A stretch of DNA of 64,000 nucleotides from Auanema rhodensis (lineage: Eukaryota; Nematoda; Chromadorea; Rhabditida; Rhabditidae): assembly GCA_964057225.1 (NCBI GenBank), contig OZ059895.1, positions 10,850,001-10,914,000 of the forward strand, read 5' to 3'. Within the stretch, counting starts at the first letter, position 1; every line of letters starts with the position of its first letter. The position numbers were made by a program, and so were the translations under genes. A model generated the notes under the pieces. It did no database searches. It was given only the letters and a program-made list of their open reading frames with translations, and was not told the origin of the DNA. Shown here one piece after another: positions 33,493 to 45,675 of this stretch.

Positions 33493-33610
33493 GCTTACGA
33501 CCATACCACGTTGAAAGTACGCCATCCCGTCCGATCTGGCAAGTCAAGCAACGTTGGGCCCGGTTAGTACTTGGATCGGAGACGGCTTGGGAATCCCGGG
33601 TGCCGTAAGC
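33493..33610 (+). rRNA. 5S ribosomal RNA gene copy
   Basis: 118 nt from GCTTACGACCATACCACG to GTGCCGTAAGC. The 5' and 3' ends pair (GCTTACG/CGTAAGC) to form helix I. The internal control region AAGCAACGTTGGGCCCGG and the strongly conserved GGTTAGTACTTGGATCGGAG are present. The immediate 3' flank is TATTC, with the first T-run 10 nt later, so termination may be weak. Confidence 0.85.
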
Positions 33611-34020
33611 TATTCAAATTTTTTTAACGATCATGCCACGTTGAAAGAACGCCATGCAGCTGATTTTCAATTGTATCTCTTTCGTAACTAATGTTTTCAA
33701 TTTTCCAGCAGTTTTACTTAGATAGCTCAACCCAAGACATCAAAATATCTTCAATCTTTTTTCTATATTACATTTATAAACCAGTAGTTTATGAACCTTC
33801 ATCTTAACTTCACTGTTTCTATCTATTTCCTATTGCAACAAACATTGTTTAAACACTATACAACTGTTAAACCTTTTCAATTTATTGTATTTGGAGCTCA
33901 TAAGATTTGATATCATCGAGGGATTTAGATGGAACGTGGAAAAATACTTAACTAACATGAAATTGAAAAAAAAACAATAACGAGGATAAGTATGTAAATC
34001 GTTGAATATCAGATATTTTC

Positions 34021-34138
34021 GCTTACGACCATACCACGTTGAAATTACGCCATCCCGTCCGATCTGGCAAGTCAAGCAACGTTGGGCCTGGTTAGTACTT
34101 GGATCGGAGACGGCTTGGGAATCCCGGGTGCCGTAAGC
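34021..34138 (+). rRNA. 5S ribosomal RNA gene copy
   Basis: 118 nt, both helix I strands present, followed by TTTTC, a usable Pol III terminator. One G-to-T change (GAAATTACG) in the 5' part. Confidence 0.85.
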
Positions 34139-35347
34139 TTTTCAGATTTTTTTAACGATCATGCCACGTTGAAAGAACGCCATGCAGCTGATTTTCAATT
34201 TTATCTCTTCCGTAATAAATGGTTTCAATTTTCCAGCAGTTTTATTTAGATAGCTCAACCCAAGACATCAAAATATCTTCAATCTTATTTCTATATTACA
34301 TTTATAAACCAGTAGTTTATGAACCTTCATCTTAACTTTACTGTTTCTATCTATTTCCTATTGAAACAAACATTGTTTAAACACTATACACCTGTGAAAC
34401 CTTTTTCAATTTATTGTATTTGGAGCTCATAAGATTTGATATCATAGAGGGATCCAGATGTAACGTGGAAAATTACATAACTAACATGAAATTGGAAAAA
34501 AAACAATAACGAGGATAAGTATGTAAATCATTGAATATCAGATATTTTCGCTTACAACTATACCACGTTGAAAGTACGCCATGCAGCTGATTTTCAATTT
34601 TATCTCTTCCGTAACAAATGTTTTCAATTTTCCAGCAGTTTTACTTAGATAGCTCAACCCAAGGCATCAAAATATCTTCAATCTTATTTCTATATTACAT
34701 TTATAAACCAGTAGTTTATGAACCTTCATCTTAACTTTACTGTTTCTATCTATCTCCTATTGAAACAAACATTGTTTAAACACTATACAACTGTGAAATC
34801 TTTTTTAATTGATTGTATTTGGAGCTCATAAGATTTGATGTCATCGAGGGATTTAGATGTAACGTGGAAAATTACATAACTAACATGAAATTGGAAAAAA
34901 AACAATAACGAGGATAAGTATGTAAATCATTGAATATCAGATATTTTCGCTTACAACTATACCACGTTGAAAGTACGCCATGCAGCTGATTTTCAATTTT
35001 ATCTCTTCCGTAACAAATGTTTTCAATTTTCCAGCAGTTTTACTTAGATAGCTCAACCCAAGGCATCAAAATATCTTCAATCTTATTTCTATATTACATT
35101 TATAAACCAGTAGTTTATGAACCTTCATCTTAACTTTACTGTTTCTATCTATCTCCTATTGAAACAAACATTGTTTAAACACTATACAACTGTGAAATCT
35201 TTTTTAATTGATTGTATTTGGAGCTCATAAGATTTGATGTCATCGAGGGATTTAGATGTAACGTGGAAAATTACATAACTAACATGAAATTGGAAAAAAA
35301 ACAATAACGAGGATGAGTATGTAAATCATTGAATATCAGGTATTTTC

Positions 35348-35465
35348 GCTTACAACCATACCACGTTGAAAGTACGCCATCCCGTCTGATCTGGCAAGTA
35401 AAGCAACGTTGGGCCCGGTTAATACTTGGATCGGAGACGGCTTGTGAATCCCGGGTGCCGTAAGC
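35348..35465 (+). rRNA. 5S ribosomal RNA gene copy
   Basis: 118 nt with TTTTC terminator. Differences at GCAAGTAAAGC, GGTTAATACTTGG and CTTGTGAATCC suggest a drifting copy. Confidence 0.8.
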
Positions 35466-36274
35466 TTTTCAGATTTTTTTAACGATCATGCCACGTTGAA
35501 AGAACGCCATGCAGCTGATTTTCAATTTTATCTCTTCCGTAATAAATGGTTTCAATTTTCCAGCAGTTTTATTTAGATAGCTCAACCCAAGACATCAAAA
35601 TATCTTCAATCTTATTTCTATATTACATTTATAAACCAGTAGTTTATGAACCTTCATCTTAACTTTACTGTTTCTATCTATTTCCTATTGCAAAAAACAT
35701 TGTTTAAACACTATACAACTGTTAAACCTTTTCAATTTATTGTATTTGGAGCTCATAAGATTTGATATCATCGAGGGATCCAGATGTAACGTGGAAAATT
35801 ACATAACTAACATGAAATTGGAAAAAAAACAATAACGAGGATAAGTATGTAAATCATTGAATATCAGATATTTTCGCTTACAACTATACCACGTTGAAAG
35901 TACGCCATGCAGCTGATTTTCAATTTTATCTCTTCCGTAACAAATGTTTTCAATTTTCCAGCAGTTTTACTTAGATAGCTCAACCCAAGGCATCAAAATA
36001 TCTTCAATCTTATTTCTATATTACATTTATAAACCAGTAGTTTATGAACCTTCATCTTAACTTTACTGTTTCTATCTATCTCCTATTGAAACAAACATTG
36101 TTTAAACACTATACAACTGTGAAATCTTTTTTAATTGATTGTATTTGGAGCTCATAAGATTTGATGTCATCGAGGGATTTAGATGTAACGTGGAAAATTA
36201 CATAACTAACATTAAATTAAAAAAAAAACAGTAACGAGGATAAGTATGTAAATCATTGTATATCAGATATTTTT

Positions 36275-36392
36275 GCTTACGACCATACCACGTTGAAAGT
36301 ACGCCATCCCGTCCGATCTGGCAAGTCAAGCAACGTTGGGCCCGGTTAGTACTTGGATCGCGGACGGCTTGGGAATCCCGGGTGCCGTAAGC
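36275..36392 (+). rRNA. 5S ribosomal RNA gene copy
   Basis: 118 nt with TTTTC terminator. One change in the conserved 3' domain (GGATCGCGGACGG). The 3' part is of the same type as that joined to BEL copies 1 and 2. Confidence 0.85.
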
Positions 36393-36803
36393 TTTTCAAA
36401 TTTTGTTAACGATCATGCCACGTTGAAAGAACGCCATGCAGCTGATTTTCAATTTTATCTCTTCCGTAACAAATGTTTTCAATTTTCCAGCAGGTTTACT
36501 TAGATAGCTCAACCCAAGGCATCAAAATATCTTCAATCTTATTTCTATATTACATTTATAAACCAGTAGTTTATGAACCTTCAAATTAACTTTACTGTTT
36601 CTATCTATTTCCTATTGAAACAAACATTGTTTAAACACTATACAACTGTGAAACCTTTTTTAATTTATTGTATTTGGAGCTCATAAGATTTGATATCATC
36701 GAGGGATTTAGATGTAACGTGGAAAATTACATAACTAACATGAAATTGGAAAAAAAACAATAACGAGGATAAGTATGTAAATCATTGAATATCGGATATT
36801 TTC

Positions 36804-36921
36804 GCTTACAACCATACCACGTTGAAAGTACGCCATCCCGTCTGATCTGGCAAGTCGAGCAACGTTGGGCTCGGTTAATACTTGGATCGGAGACGGCTTG
36901 TAAATCCCGGGTGCCATAAGC
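36804..36921 (+). rRNA. 5S ribosomal RNA gene copy
   Basis: 118 nt with several changes (GTCGAGC, CTCGGTTAATAC, TTGTAAATCC, CCATAAGC), so helix I is imperfect. Probably a pseudogene. Confidence 0.75.
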
Positions 36922-37332
36922 TTTTTAAATTTTTTTAACGATCATACCACGTTGAAAGTACGCCATGCAGCTGATTTTCAATTTTATCTCTTCCGTAACA
37001 AATGTTTTCAATTTTCCAGCAGTTTTACTTAGATACCTCAACCGAAGGCATCAAAATATCTTTAATCTTTTTTCTATATTACAGTTATGAACCAGTAGTT
37101 TATGAACCTTCATCTTAACTTTACTGTTTCTATCTATCTCCTATTGAAACAAACATTAATTAAACACTATACAACTGTAAAACCTTTTTTAATTTATTGT
37201 ATTTCGAGCTAATAAGATTTGATATCATCGAGGGACTTAGATGTAATGTGGAAAATTACATAACTAACATGAAATTGGAAAAAAAACAATAACGAGGATA
37301 AGTATGTAAATCATTGAATATCAGATATTTTC

Positions 37333-37450
37333 GCTTACGACCATACCACGTTGAAAGTACGCCATCCCGTCCAATCTGGCAAGTCAAGCAACGTTGGGCC
37401 CGGTTAGTACTTGAATCGGACACGGCTTGGGAATCCCGGGTGCCGTAAGC
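37333..37450 (+). rRNA. 5S ribosomal RNA gene copy
   Basis: 118 nt, helix I intact. GGATCGGAGACGG reads GAATCGGACACGG, changes in a conserved loop/helix. Followed by TTTTT. It is the last gene before the array ends. Confidence 0.8.
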
Positions 37451-37815
37451 TTTTTAAATTTTTCTAACGATCATGCCACGTTGAAAGAAAGCCATGCAGC
37501 TGATTTTCAATTTTATCTCTTCCGTAACAAATGTTTTCAATTTTCCAGCAGTTTTACTTAGATAGCTCAACCCAAGGCATCAAAATATTTTTAATCTTAT
37601 TTCTATATTACTGTTATGAACCAGTAGTTTATGAACCTTCATCTTAACTTTACTGTTTCTATCTATTTCCTGTTGAAACAAACATTGTTTAAACACTATA
37701 CAACTGTGAAACCTTTTCAATTTATTGTATTTGGAGCTCATAAGATTTGATATCATCGAGGGATTTAGATGGAACGTGGAAAATTACTTAACTAACATGA
37801 AATTGAAAAAAAAAC

Positions 37816-39128
37816 CGTTCCATTCGGACTCCTCATATATGTAGCTGAAGGGTTAGAGCCAGACGACCAGAAGACCGAGGAATGGCTTCGCCTTCCCTCG
37901 TTCCCTTGGTTGGGAGTTCGCTTCTTAGCAAGCTCATGGACGGCTTGTAGTTCAGTCTTTTTTTTTATATTTATCTTATTGTAATGTATCTTTAACTTTG
38001 TATCCTATTATTGTAGTTCAATGTCAATAAACCTTTTCTTTCTCTCATCTTATGATTGACCTTATGCTCTTTATTCCTTACCGCTACACCAAGGAATACT
38101 ATGCGCGTCATAGTATAAACTAGGTTTATATTATCGACGCAGGAGCATAACGGAACGTGGAGGTTCCACCTCGAGCTCATCTTTTGAAAAAAAAAAATTT
38201 TTATTGTAAAAGTCCATTTTTGCATTCTAAATTATAAATTCCTCCACTTAAAACAACAAAATGAAGGCGCCAATTTGTTTTAAGGTACAGATACAAGGGA
38301 TCTCGTTTAAATGCGAGATAGGACCAATAAAATTTTTGCCCGCCGTCCTCAATTTAAAACCGTCTGAATGTCCACCCTTTTCTTTATCGTATCATGTACC
38401 GCTTCTCATGCCATTTTGAGGATGTTTGGATTGAAATAGAGGACAATTTCGCCAAACGAGAAATTATAGTTGTTCACATTTTTTTTTGGGCATAGAGAAG
38501 TTTGATTATCGGAACAAAAATTTATAAGACGCGCGCGATTGATTATAGTTTGTATATTTTGTGGTCAGGACTAGAATTCTGAAAAATTATTATATTCAGA
38601 CGTAAAAGATCATTTTACATATTACCAAAAACGGTTACATAAATTGAATATAAAAACAGACCACACTAGTCCGAAAAAGCCTGGTGAATCTGCAATAAGA
38701 GTTCTCAGCTCTTATTTGACAGTCAGGTCAAGTTGGCGGGAGCATAACTGCTACGGATTTTATCCCCGTAGATTATGTCACCTTCCTCAAGTCATTTCGT
38801 TGTTTCAACTCATAAGATACCCCTTATCTCCTACAGTAATCCTAAGTAAATTGGAAATGTTTAAAAATAGACGTATTTTTCTCATTTTCAAAAAGAAATT
38901 CGCTTAGGAAAACGCACTTTTGCTTATTTTGATCAAGAAAAAGGACAGCCTTTTTCAATAACTCTCCTCAAACCTCATTAGCATGCACAATGTCGAAAAC
39001 ATTCTGGGCAAAACATGCTATTTAAGGAAAAAGGAATAAGGAAAAGATTAAAAACATAAGTCCATATTCTTGACGAAAAGAGAGCAAAACGCATAAAAAT
39101 AAAAACACAGAGTACAAGCTTTATTCAG
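37816..39128. other. Unassigned DNA between 5S array and a minus-strand gene
   Basis: The array stops abruptly at 37815. The next 120 bp are GC-richer and open on the plus strand (read EGLEPDDQKTEEWLRL). An AATAAA lies at about 38027, so this may be the 3' end of a broken gene. The rest is AT-rich with no ORF I would defend. Confidence 0.35.
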
Positions 39129-39671
39129 TCAAAAACCCCACTTGAAAGCTAGCTGTCTCTCAAACTCTGCAGCAAGAGAGATAGGCTCGTAACTGGGGGA
39201 GAGGTATTCGGGATACTCTCTCCCCAGTGAGGCCCTCAGCTGCAATCCAAGCGAAGAGCTATCATAACATACATAAATTTTAAACAACATTTTACATAAT
39301 AATTCATAGAATAAAGGCTGCCTCTCGGTATACCATCTCCAGGGACTTCCTACAAGTCCACACGGGAGAGCGGCATAAAAATGCGCGCACAGGTCACGGA
39401 GACAGAGACGCCCTACGAGCTCAATCTCGGGCGCAATTTCCGCCATAGCGGAAAAATTAACGAGGCCCCTGCCCAAATAGAACATTTGCAGATCCTCAAT
39501 AAACTAAAATAGCAAAAAAAAATACTGAAAATTGAAATTGACTAATGCACCAACCATTAATATTATATCAGTATGGGGCCTATAAGCCAATCTCTCTTCA
39601 GCATCATAAAAGACAATAACGTCATACAGCTTTTGCATGACAAAGGTCATTCCAGTAGGCTGGACGCTCAT
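39129..39671 (-). CDS. Predicted two-exon gene of unknown function
   Basis: Exon 1 (39671-39555) starts MSVQPTGMTFVMQKLYD. A 51-nt GT-AG intron leads to exon 2 (39503-39129). The joined frame is open for 163 aa, ends KWGF, and is followed four bases later by AATAAA. The protein is compositionally mixed (globular-looking), with aromatic and cysteine residues and a YTERQPLFYELL segment. The GC content is higher than that of its surroundings. I recognise no family. It may be a host gene or cargo of an unrecognised element. Confidence 0.45.
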
Positions 39672-40066
39672 TTTCAAAAATTCTTAGCTCTCAAAATAAT
39701 AAAATATAGCTTGGTAAACAAGAGAGAAAAGGGGGACAAAAACATGATTGAAAGCTACTCGTAAAGAGAGAAATTAAAGCAAGTACAAGCGGAAAGTGCA
39801 AGAGCGGATAAAAATAGTTTCAGAGAAAAGATAAACATCATTAACTATAATAAGCTTACGGTAGATAGGCGGAGTCAGATTGTTGGCCACGATTTGGAAA
39901 ACTCTCTCTCATTTACCCTCCGCATCGCCCAGCGAAGCACGACTATCCTATTGCTACCGAATCTCTCTCTCCCAACACACATCTAAAAGAATCTTACGCA
40001 CCTTACATCAACATCCCACACGTAGCTCACCATTCTTGGTTTTTCCAAACCAAAAGTCCTACAAAG

Positions 40067-40514
40067 GTGGCCAAAAGATTCTCATCGGATTTCCCAGCCC
40101 TTTACCCGTCCGATATCAACAGTGACGCTATTGTCGCAAGTCGTACCCGAAGCCGTACCCGACTTCTCAGTGTTCAAATAGAAGAACCGCACCAACCAGA
40201 CGAGAAGCCGAAGCCGCAAGTCGACAAGTTCTATACTCCCCGAGAAGACACATATTCACCTTCTGACGACACCGACAAAGACCCGGACTTCATCATAGCC
40301 GACGACAACACTCAAACTCCAACTACAAATCCCAAGGTACGCTCAGTTGATACTAATAAAAATTTGCAAAAAATTCAAAAGAAAAAGCCGACAACCGCAT
40401 CTGCCTCACCGGTAACCTCAGACCCAAACGCGTCGAACTTATCAGTTATCACTGATAACGCACTTTCCCCATCTCTCGGGTTAACACAAAGCCTGTCTCT
40501 CGAAACTAACAGTG
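40067..40514 (+). CDS. Disordered acidic ORF cut off by BEL copy 2
   Basis: Open for 150 codons from a non-ATG position, rich in Pro, Ser, Thr and Asp, with SRTRSRTR and an acidic YSPSDDTDKDPDF stretch. An AAG/GTACGC at about 40336 could be a splice donor. The frame runs directly into BEL copy 2 LTR at 40515, so the 3' part is displaced. Function unknown. Confidence 0.35.
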
Positions 40515-40797
40515 TATTAAATAAACGATTTATTTCGATATTTCTTTTTAATTATAATTTACGATATTAATGAATATGCGACAAGTCGCTATGAGATCTT
40601 GGTAAGAACTGAAAAATGATAACTGGAATTAAGTTAACGTCAGTTCACGGACGTCAAAGTTGACGTGCATACAACCAATTCTATTATCTTAAAATGTTTA
40701 AAATGATAATTTAATTTACCCAAATAATTATATGAAACTTTATATTAACTATTAATTCTGAAGAATCTTATTCACTTTTCGTAAAAAATACGAAACA
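40515..40797 (-). repeat. BEL copy 2 3' LTR
   Basis: On the minus strand it begins TGTTTCGTATTTTTTACG after the purine-rich CGCGCGGAA and ends ATTTAATACA at 40515. It is poorly alignable with the copy 1 LTR beyond its first 12 bases. Single LTR, so the ends are approximate. Confidence 0.6.
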
Positions 40798-40871
40798 TTC
40801 CGCGCGAATTTTAGATTTATTTATTTAATGTTGATTTCTTTTTAATTATAAAATATTAATACAAAATTTAT

Positions 40872-41370
40872 TCATAGTTTCTTATTACATGGACATATTA
40901 TAAAATTATACTGTTTGGAGGTACAAAATTTACAAAGTTTTTCTCTCTTACAAGTTCCAGAATGCTTGTTCAAACATTTTAAACAAACTTTCAAACTTAC
41001 AGCTCTAGAGAATTTCTTAATTTTAGAGTTGTACTGAATACATTTTTCAGTTTCGTGCTTCTTGGAGCAAAGTTTACATGTTTTTTCCAATTTGAATGAT
41101 TTTTCGTGGAATTTTTGAGCTTTCATTTCATTCTGTTTATTGGACTTCTTAAGATTCCCTTTTTTGTTAGGTGTAAATACAATATGTTACCTCGTTTTCA
41201 TTTAATTCTTTTAGAAGTTTACAGAAGTTTCGTATATCGGCTTTTAAGTCGAAGATTTCGTTATTCAATTTGACGATTTCTTCTTGAACGTTCATATTTG
41301 TTGTTTCTTCTTCCATATTTTCTTCATCAAGAATACTTTCGTATATTTCAGCTACTTCTCGCTGATTCAT
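40872..41370 (-). CDS. Spliced accessory protein: acidic coiled coil plus zinc knuckles
   Basis: Exon 1 (41370-41191) starts MNQREVAEIYESILDEENME, with a leucine-rich helix (EIVKLNNEIFDLKADIRNF). A 43-nt intron joins in frame to exon 2 (41147-40872). Exon 2 has a knuckle CKLCSKKHETEKC, then CLKCLNKHSGTC and CKFC/CPC clusters, which is the three-cluster order of BEL gag nucleocapsid. Total 151 aa. A TATA box lies 36-45 bp upstream. The position between integrase and 3' LTR is unusual. It could regulate the element or act as a second nucleocapsid protein; this is inference. Confidence 0.65.
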
Positions 41371-41626
41371 GGTGGACAACTGAGAAATTTAACTTTTTTT
41401 TTTTTTTATATACCCCTTTTTCTTCACGTAAAATTTCACGTAACGTGTTGTCGTAACGTGACTGCTCCGAAACCAAAAAAAACCAAATTTGGTGTTGAAA
41501 ATTACTTATATATCTTATCTTTATATATTTTTTATAGATTTACTGATTTATTATTAATTTTATTATTTTTTTTTCTCATTTATTTAAGTTTATTATAATA
41601 TTCATATGTGTTTTCGAAACAATTTC

Positions 41627-42634
41627 TCAAAAAAATTTTTTATAGTCAATTTTCCTATTCTTTCTTAGCCTATTCTTCCAAATTTCAATTTTTTCATCAT
41701 TCTCACAGGAAGTATGTACTTTGTCATGATTATTTAATAAAGATTGTTCAAGGGTTATTTTTTTTTCTTCTGACTCATTCAAAGTTTCGGATATTTCTAA
41801 AGGAATTAAGTGGATTACGGATCTTAGGAAACGGTTTCCTTCTGAATTTCTGATTTTTGCTGTTCGAATTTCCCCATCTTTAGAAGTAATCAGTTCTTCT
41901 ATAATGGCAAGTGGCCATTTGTGTCTTTTCACATTATTTTCCATACATAAAACAATTTCTCCGATTTTTGGTTGTAATTTATTGAAATTTTTTGTTATAC
42001 TTTTTCTATTACTCATGGTCCTTAATTCCTCAAGATAAGTTATGGACCAGTCTTTCCAAAAATTACTAATACTATCATTGCAGGAGTGCATCCACTCTTT
42101 AATTTCGTTCAAATTATTTAGATTAGATTTATTTGTCGTATGTACGAACTCACAAATGATATTATCTGGATGATAAAATTCTAAACGTTTTGGCGTTATT
42201 ATCTTATCGAAATCGCTGTTTATGTAGGAGATAGGTCTTAAATTTATAATATTTTCTATCTCAGTTAGTACTGTACTGAGTTCTTGGTATTCGATTTTTT
42301 TAATTCCTAGGGTTTTAATCAAATATTTCTTAGTTAAACCCACCATTCTCTCGTAAAAACCTCCTTTACAAGGTGAGTAAGGCGTAATTTTTTTACATTT
42401 TATTTGTTTGTTGTTTAAAAAACTTTCTAATATTTTGTCTGTTTTCACGAACTGACTTCCGTTATCAGATATTACCTTAGTAGGTACTCTTTTTCTTGCG
42501 AAAAACTTTCTTAGATTAAGTGTTAATTCTTTGCTAGAGCTGTCATTGGCTAAGTCCAAGTATACCGCTCTTGTACAGAGGCAAGTGATCAACATAATCC
42601 ACACTTTCTTATCAGAATTGGATTCTGTTTTCAC
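41627..42634 (-). pseudogene. BEL copy 2 integrase core and C-terminal domain
   Basis: Open for 335 codons: CTRAVYLDLANDSS, ISDNGSQF, GGFYERMVG (catalytic D and E), then GEIVLCMENNVKRHKWPLA and the ending KKFF. The first integrase Asp (IGIDYAG) lies just upstream in another frame. The link to the upstream ORF is broken by one extra A in a run near 42745. Confidence 0.85.
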
Positions 42635-42740
42635 TATTAATGGACCTGCATAATCAATACCGATATTCTCAAATGGTTTATATTTTACAACTCTTTCTTT
42701 TGGTAGTTGAGGAAAATTAGGGTATTTATAAGGTCTGTTA

Positions 42741-44315
42741 TTAATTTTTTTTGCATTTCAAGCAATCGTGAATTACCATATTTATACAAGTTTTTAATTT
42801 TACGATAAAAAATTCCTTTCTTACTATACCCATCAAAGTTTCCCTGTTTGCATGTAACGAACTTTCATGCATGTAATTCAGAAGTAGTTTTGTAAATAAT
42901 TTCTTTCCAAATAGTAGTATTGGGTATGAATTTTTATCTTTATCGGAGTGGTCCATACGGCCCCTCACTTTTAAAATTCCATATTCGTCTTTAATGATAT
43001 CTAGTTGCTTGAATTTTTTCTTTTCCAGGTTTTTAATATTCTGGTTTTGATGAATTTTTATGAGAAATTTTTGAATCGTTTTATTTTTCGTCATTAAATC
43101 TTTTTCCTCGAATTTATCAAACATACTTTCTTTACACTTATTTGAGTTTTTCTTTATTTTAGTGACAAATGTCATTATTTGCCTAATTATATCAATTAAT
43201 TTTGGGTATGTTGAAAATTTTCTTGCTAAAAAATCTAAATCTTCATTTTCCGTTTGATTTATTTCGGATTTTATCAATAAATTGACTATTTTTTGCTGCG
43301 GTTCTTCGCAATGTTTTTCAATCACTTCTTCAAACGATTTAATATTTTTGTTTCGGTCTATTTCATTTTTATACCATTGAGGACCTTTAATCCATTCCTT
43401 GTAAACTGAATCTTCAACTTCTGAACCTCTTGTAGGTAAATCAGCTGGATTTGATTTTGTATTCACATAGAAAAACTGAATTGTTGTCTTCATTTTTTCT
43501 ATTTCTCTCACAATTTCGTTTATTTTATTCAGTCTATTACGAATATATATCTTTTTTGTTGGATTTTTGTGTAACCAACATAGTACTACTTGTGAATCAG
43601 TTAAAATTTTTATTTTTTCTAATTTTATATTCATTTCGCTGACGTTATCTTTCAACATTTTCATACCAAATAGTAAAGCTGTTAGTTCTTTCATTGGTAT
43701 GGTTCCTTCAATCATTGTTGAAGATTTAGAGCAAAGAAACTCAATTTTTTCTGTTTTTCCAGCTTCATTTACATATGCTAAATACGCAACACATGCTATA
43801 ACATCTTTAGATGCATCTGTGAATAATAAATATTCAAATTTTCCATTTTTCTCATTTATATCTTTCATTAATGACCTGTTAACCTCAACTTTAGCATTTT
43901 CTAACTTTGTATATAATTTTTTCCATAATATTTGTTGATGTTCTGGTATTTCTATATCCCAGTCAATTTTTAATTCCCATATTTCTTTTAGAAATAACCT
44001 AGCTTTGACGGTTAAAGGCTGAGTTAGACCTAATGGGTCGAAGATTGAATTAATGAAACTGAGGATAGTTCGTTTCGTTATTTTTTCTTCTTTCCATATA
44101 GGAATTTTTATTTCCAATTTGTCATTTTCTCCATCATAGTTCATTCCGAGAATTTTAAAGTTTGAATCTTTTATTCTATCGATTTCGGGAATTTTCATTC
44201 TTTCTACGGTTACGTTTGTATAAAATTCTCTGACATTCATGCCAATCTTTGAAAACAAATTTTTTACTTCACTATAATACTGTAATATTTGATTTTCATT
44301 TTCTACTTTTAACAT
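42741..44315 (-). pseudogene. BEL copy 2 RNase H and integrase zinc-binding region
   Basis: 524 codons with the same domain order as 29644-31221: LFTDASKD, MKELTAL, LTDSQVVLCWL and HESSLHAN ... CLKCKK. Unlike copy 1, it continues upstream without the extra A, through VENENQILQYY. The last third differs at many residues from copy 1. Confidence 0.85.
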
Positions 44316-45638
44316 TATGTTATCTACATAAATGTTACTTAAAATATTCTCGTTTAAATTACTTTTTTCTGTTTTTAAAAAAAAATAATGCTGGCTGCGA
44401 GTAGAAATAGTGAACTATTTACCCCAAAAGGTATTTTTGTGAATTTCAAGTTCATAATATCACTTTTCTGTGTTCCTTTGTTTATATCTTTGACCCATAA
44501 AATTCTGGTTAGATCCCTATGACTTTCGTCTAACTCTATTTGGTGAAACGCTTTTTCAATGTCTGTCTCCTATTAAGAAGTTTTTGCTTAACCTGAGTCT
44601 TATTAGCATGCCTGCTAAATTTGGCATTATTCCTTCGCCTTGATACAGTATATCGTTTAAAGATAGCTCATTTTTCTTTTTGCTTGATGCGTTCAATACA
44701 ATTCTTAGTTTTGTAGTTGAGCTTGATAGTTTTAAAACATAATGGTGGGGTATATAATATGTAAAGAATGGATGATTACTCCGAGGAGATTCTTCTAAAA
44801 TTCCTGTCCTCAGTTGTTCCTGTATGGTTTCATTATATTTTTCAAATATATCCTTTTTTCCTCTCAAAGTGTTCAAAATTCCATTTAGACAGCCTATACT
44901 CTTTCCGAAATTATCGTCAATTGACTGTATAACTTGTTTGACAGGAAACTTCACTTTAATTCTCCCATTTTGAACCCGAACGTTTTCATAAAAGTGCTGC
45001 CATGCCATTTTATTTTCATAGTTTCTAATTTTTTCTTTTGTTATTTTTGAGTTTTCGTCTTTTAATTTCAAGCCTGTTAAAAAGCACTGAATTTCAGGGT
45101 TTTCAATAACTGTTTGGTCAGTATTTTGACTTTGGGTACGTTGAGCGATTATTGGATGAATGATCGTTGGAACTATTATAATATCTTTCCCAATTTTGAT
45201 TGATTTGAACTCATTTATCATGAATTTCCAAAAATTATCCATTCCTATCAGTATAACAGGTTCTATATTTACTTTTTCTATAATTAGTTCGTTGTTTTTC
45301 ATACCGTATTTTTCTATTTCTGCATATTGCTCTTTTCCTATTTCTGGCATGTTGATATAATTAGTAATTTTATCAATACTTAATAGTTTGAATGTTTTGT
45401 TTCTTTCCGGAATCTTCCAAAGTACTTCTTTAGACACTATATCTTTAATGTTGTTGCTTATACTTGAAATTGTCAGATTTTTTCCTCCTATAACTTCAAG
45501 ATTTAAAATTTGAGCTGTTTCTTCTTTAATAAACGAATAATGTGAACATGAGTCAAATATTATTATCAGATTTTTATATTTAGAGTTGAAAAATGTTATG
45601 AAAAATGTGTTAGTTTTATTATTTTCTGAGTGGTTCAC
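44316..45638 (-). pseudogene. BEL copy 2 protease and reverse transcriptase
   Basis: Nearly identical to copy 1. It has the DSCSHYSFI site, the same GACA duplication at the first reverse transcriptase Asp (about 44566), and the same short T-run near 44380. The shared lesions show that one copy was made from the other after inactivation. Confidence 0.8.
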
Positions 45639-45675
45639 TTTTTCTGATAATAAATTTATTTCTGCTATTTCCTGT

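Larger units (their letters stand above)
32640..37815 (+). repeat. 5S rDNA tandem array, 529-bp and 400-bp units
   Basis: Starts of 5S or 5S-remnant sequence lie at 33094, 33493, 34021, 34550, 34949, 35348, 35876, 36275, 36804 and 37333, giving spacings of either 528-529 or 399-400 bp. The long units carry a full 118-nt 5S gene. The short ones keep only its first 30 nt. The difference of about 130 bp equals the distance between two direct copies of CCACGTTGAAAGTACGCCAT. The array opens with a 5S 3' half at 32640 and ends in spacer at 37815. Confidence 0.9.
40515..45675 (-). mobile_element. BEL/Pao-type retroelement copy 2, 5' truncated
   Basis: Same arrangement and same 5' truncation point as copy 1, joined to the same 5S 3' half. 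The part 43680-45675 (and the 5S flank to 45955) is nearly identical to 30646-32928, whereas 40515-43680 differs clearly from copy 1. It is less damaged than copy 1 in the integrase half. Confidence 0.85.

Noticed and set aside
32640-37815. Spliced-leader RNA gene linked to 5S
   Set aside because: I looked for a donor-bearing leader and Sm site. ATTGTATTTGGAG is a weak Sm-like match, but no convincing leader/GT context was found.
38250-38290. Retroviral-like primer site (GGCGCC) suggesting another LTR element
   Set aside because: No LTR with matching ends or pol sequence is found around it.
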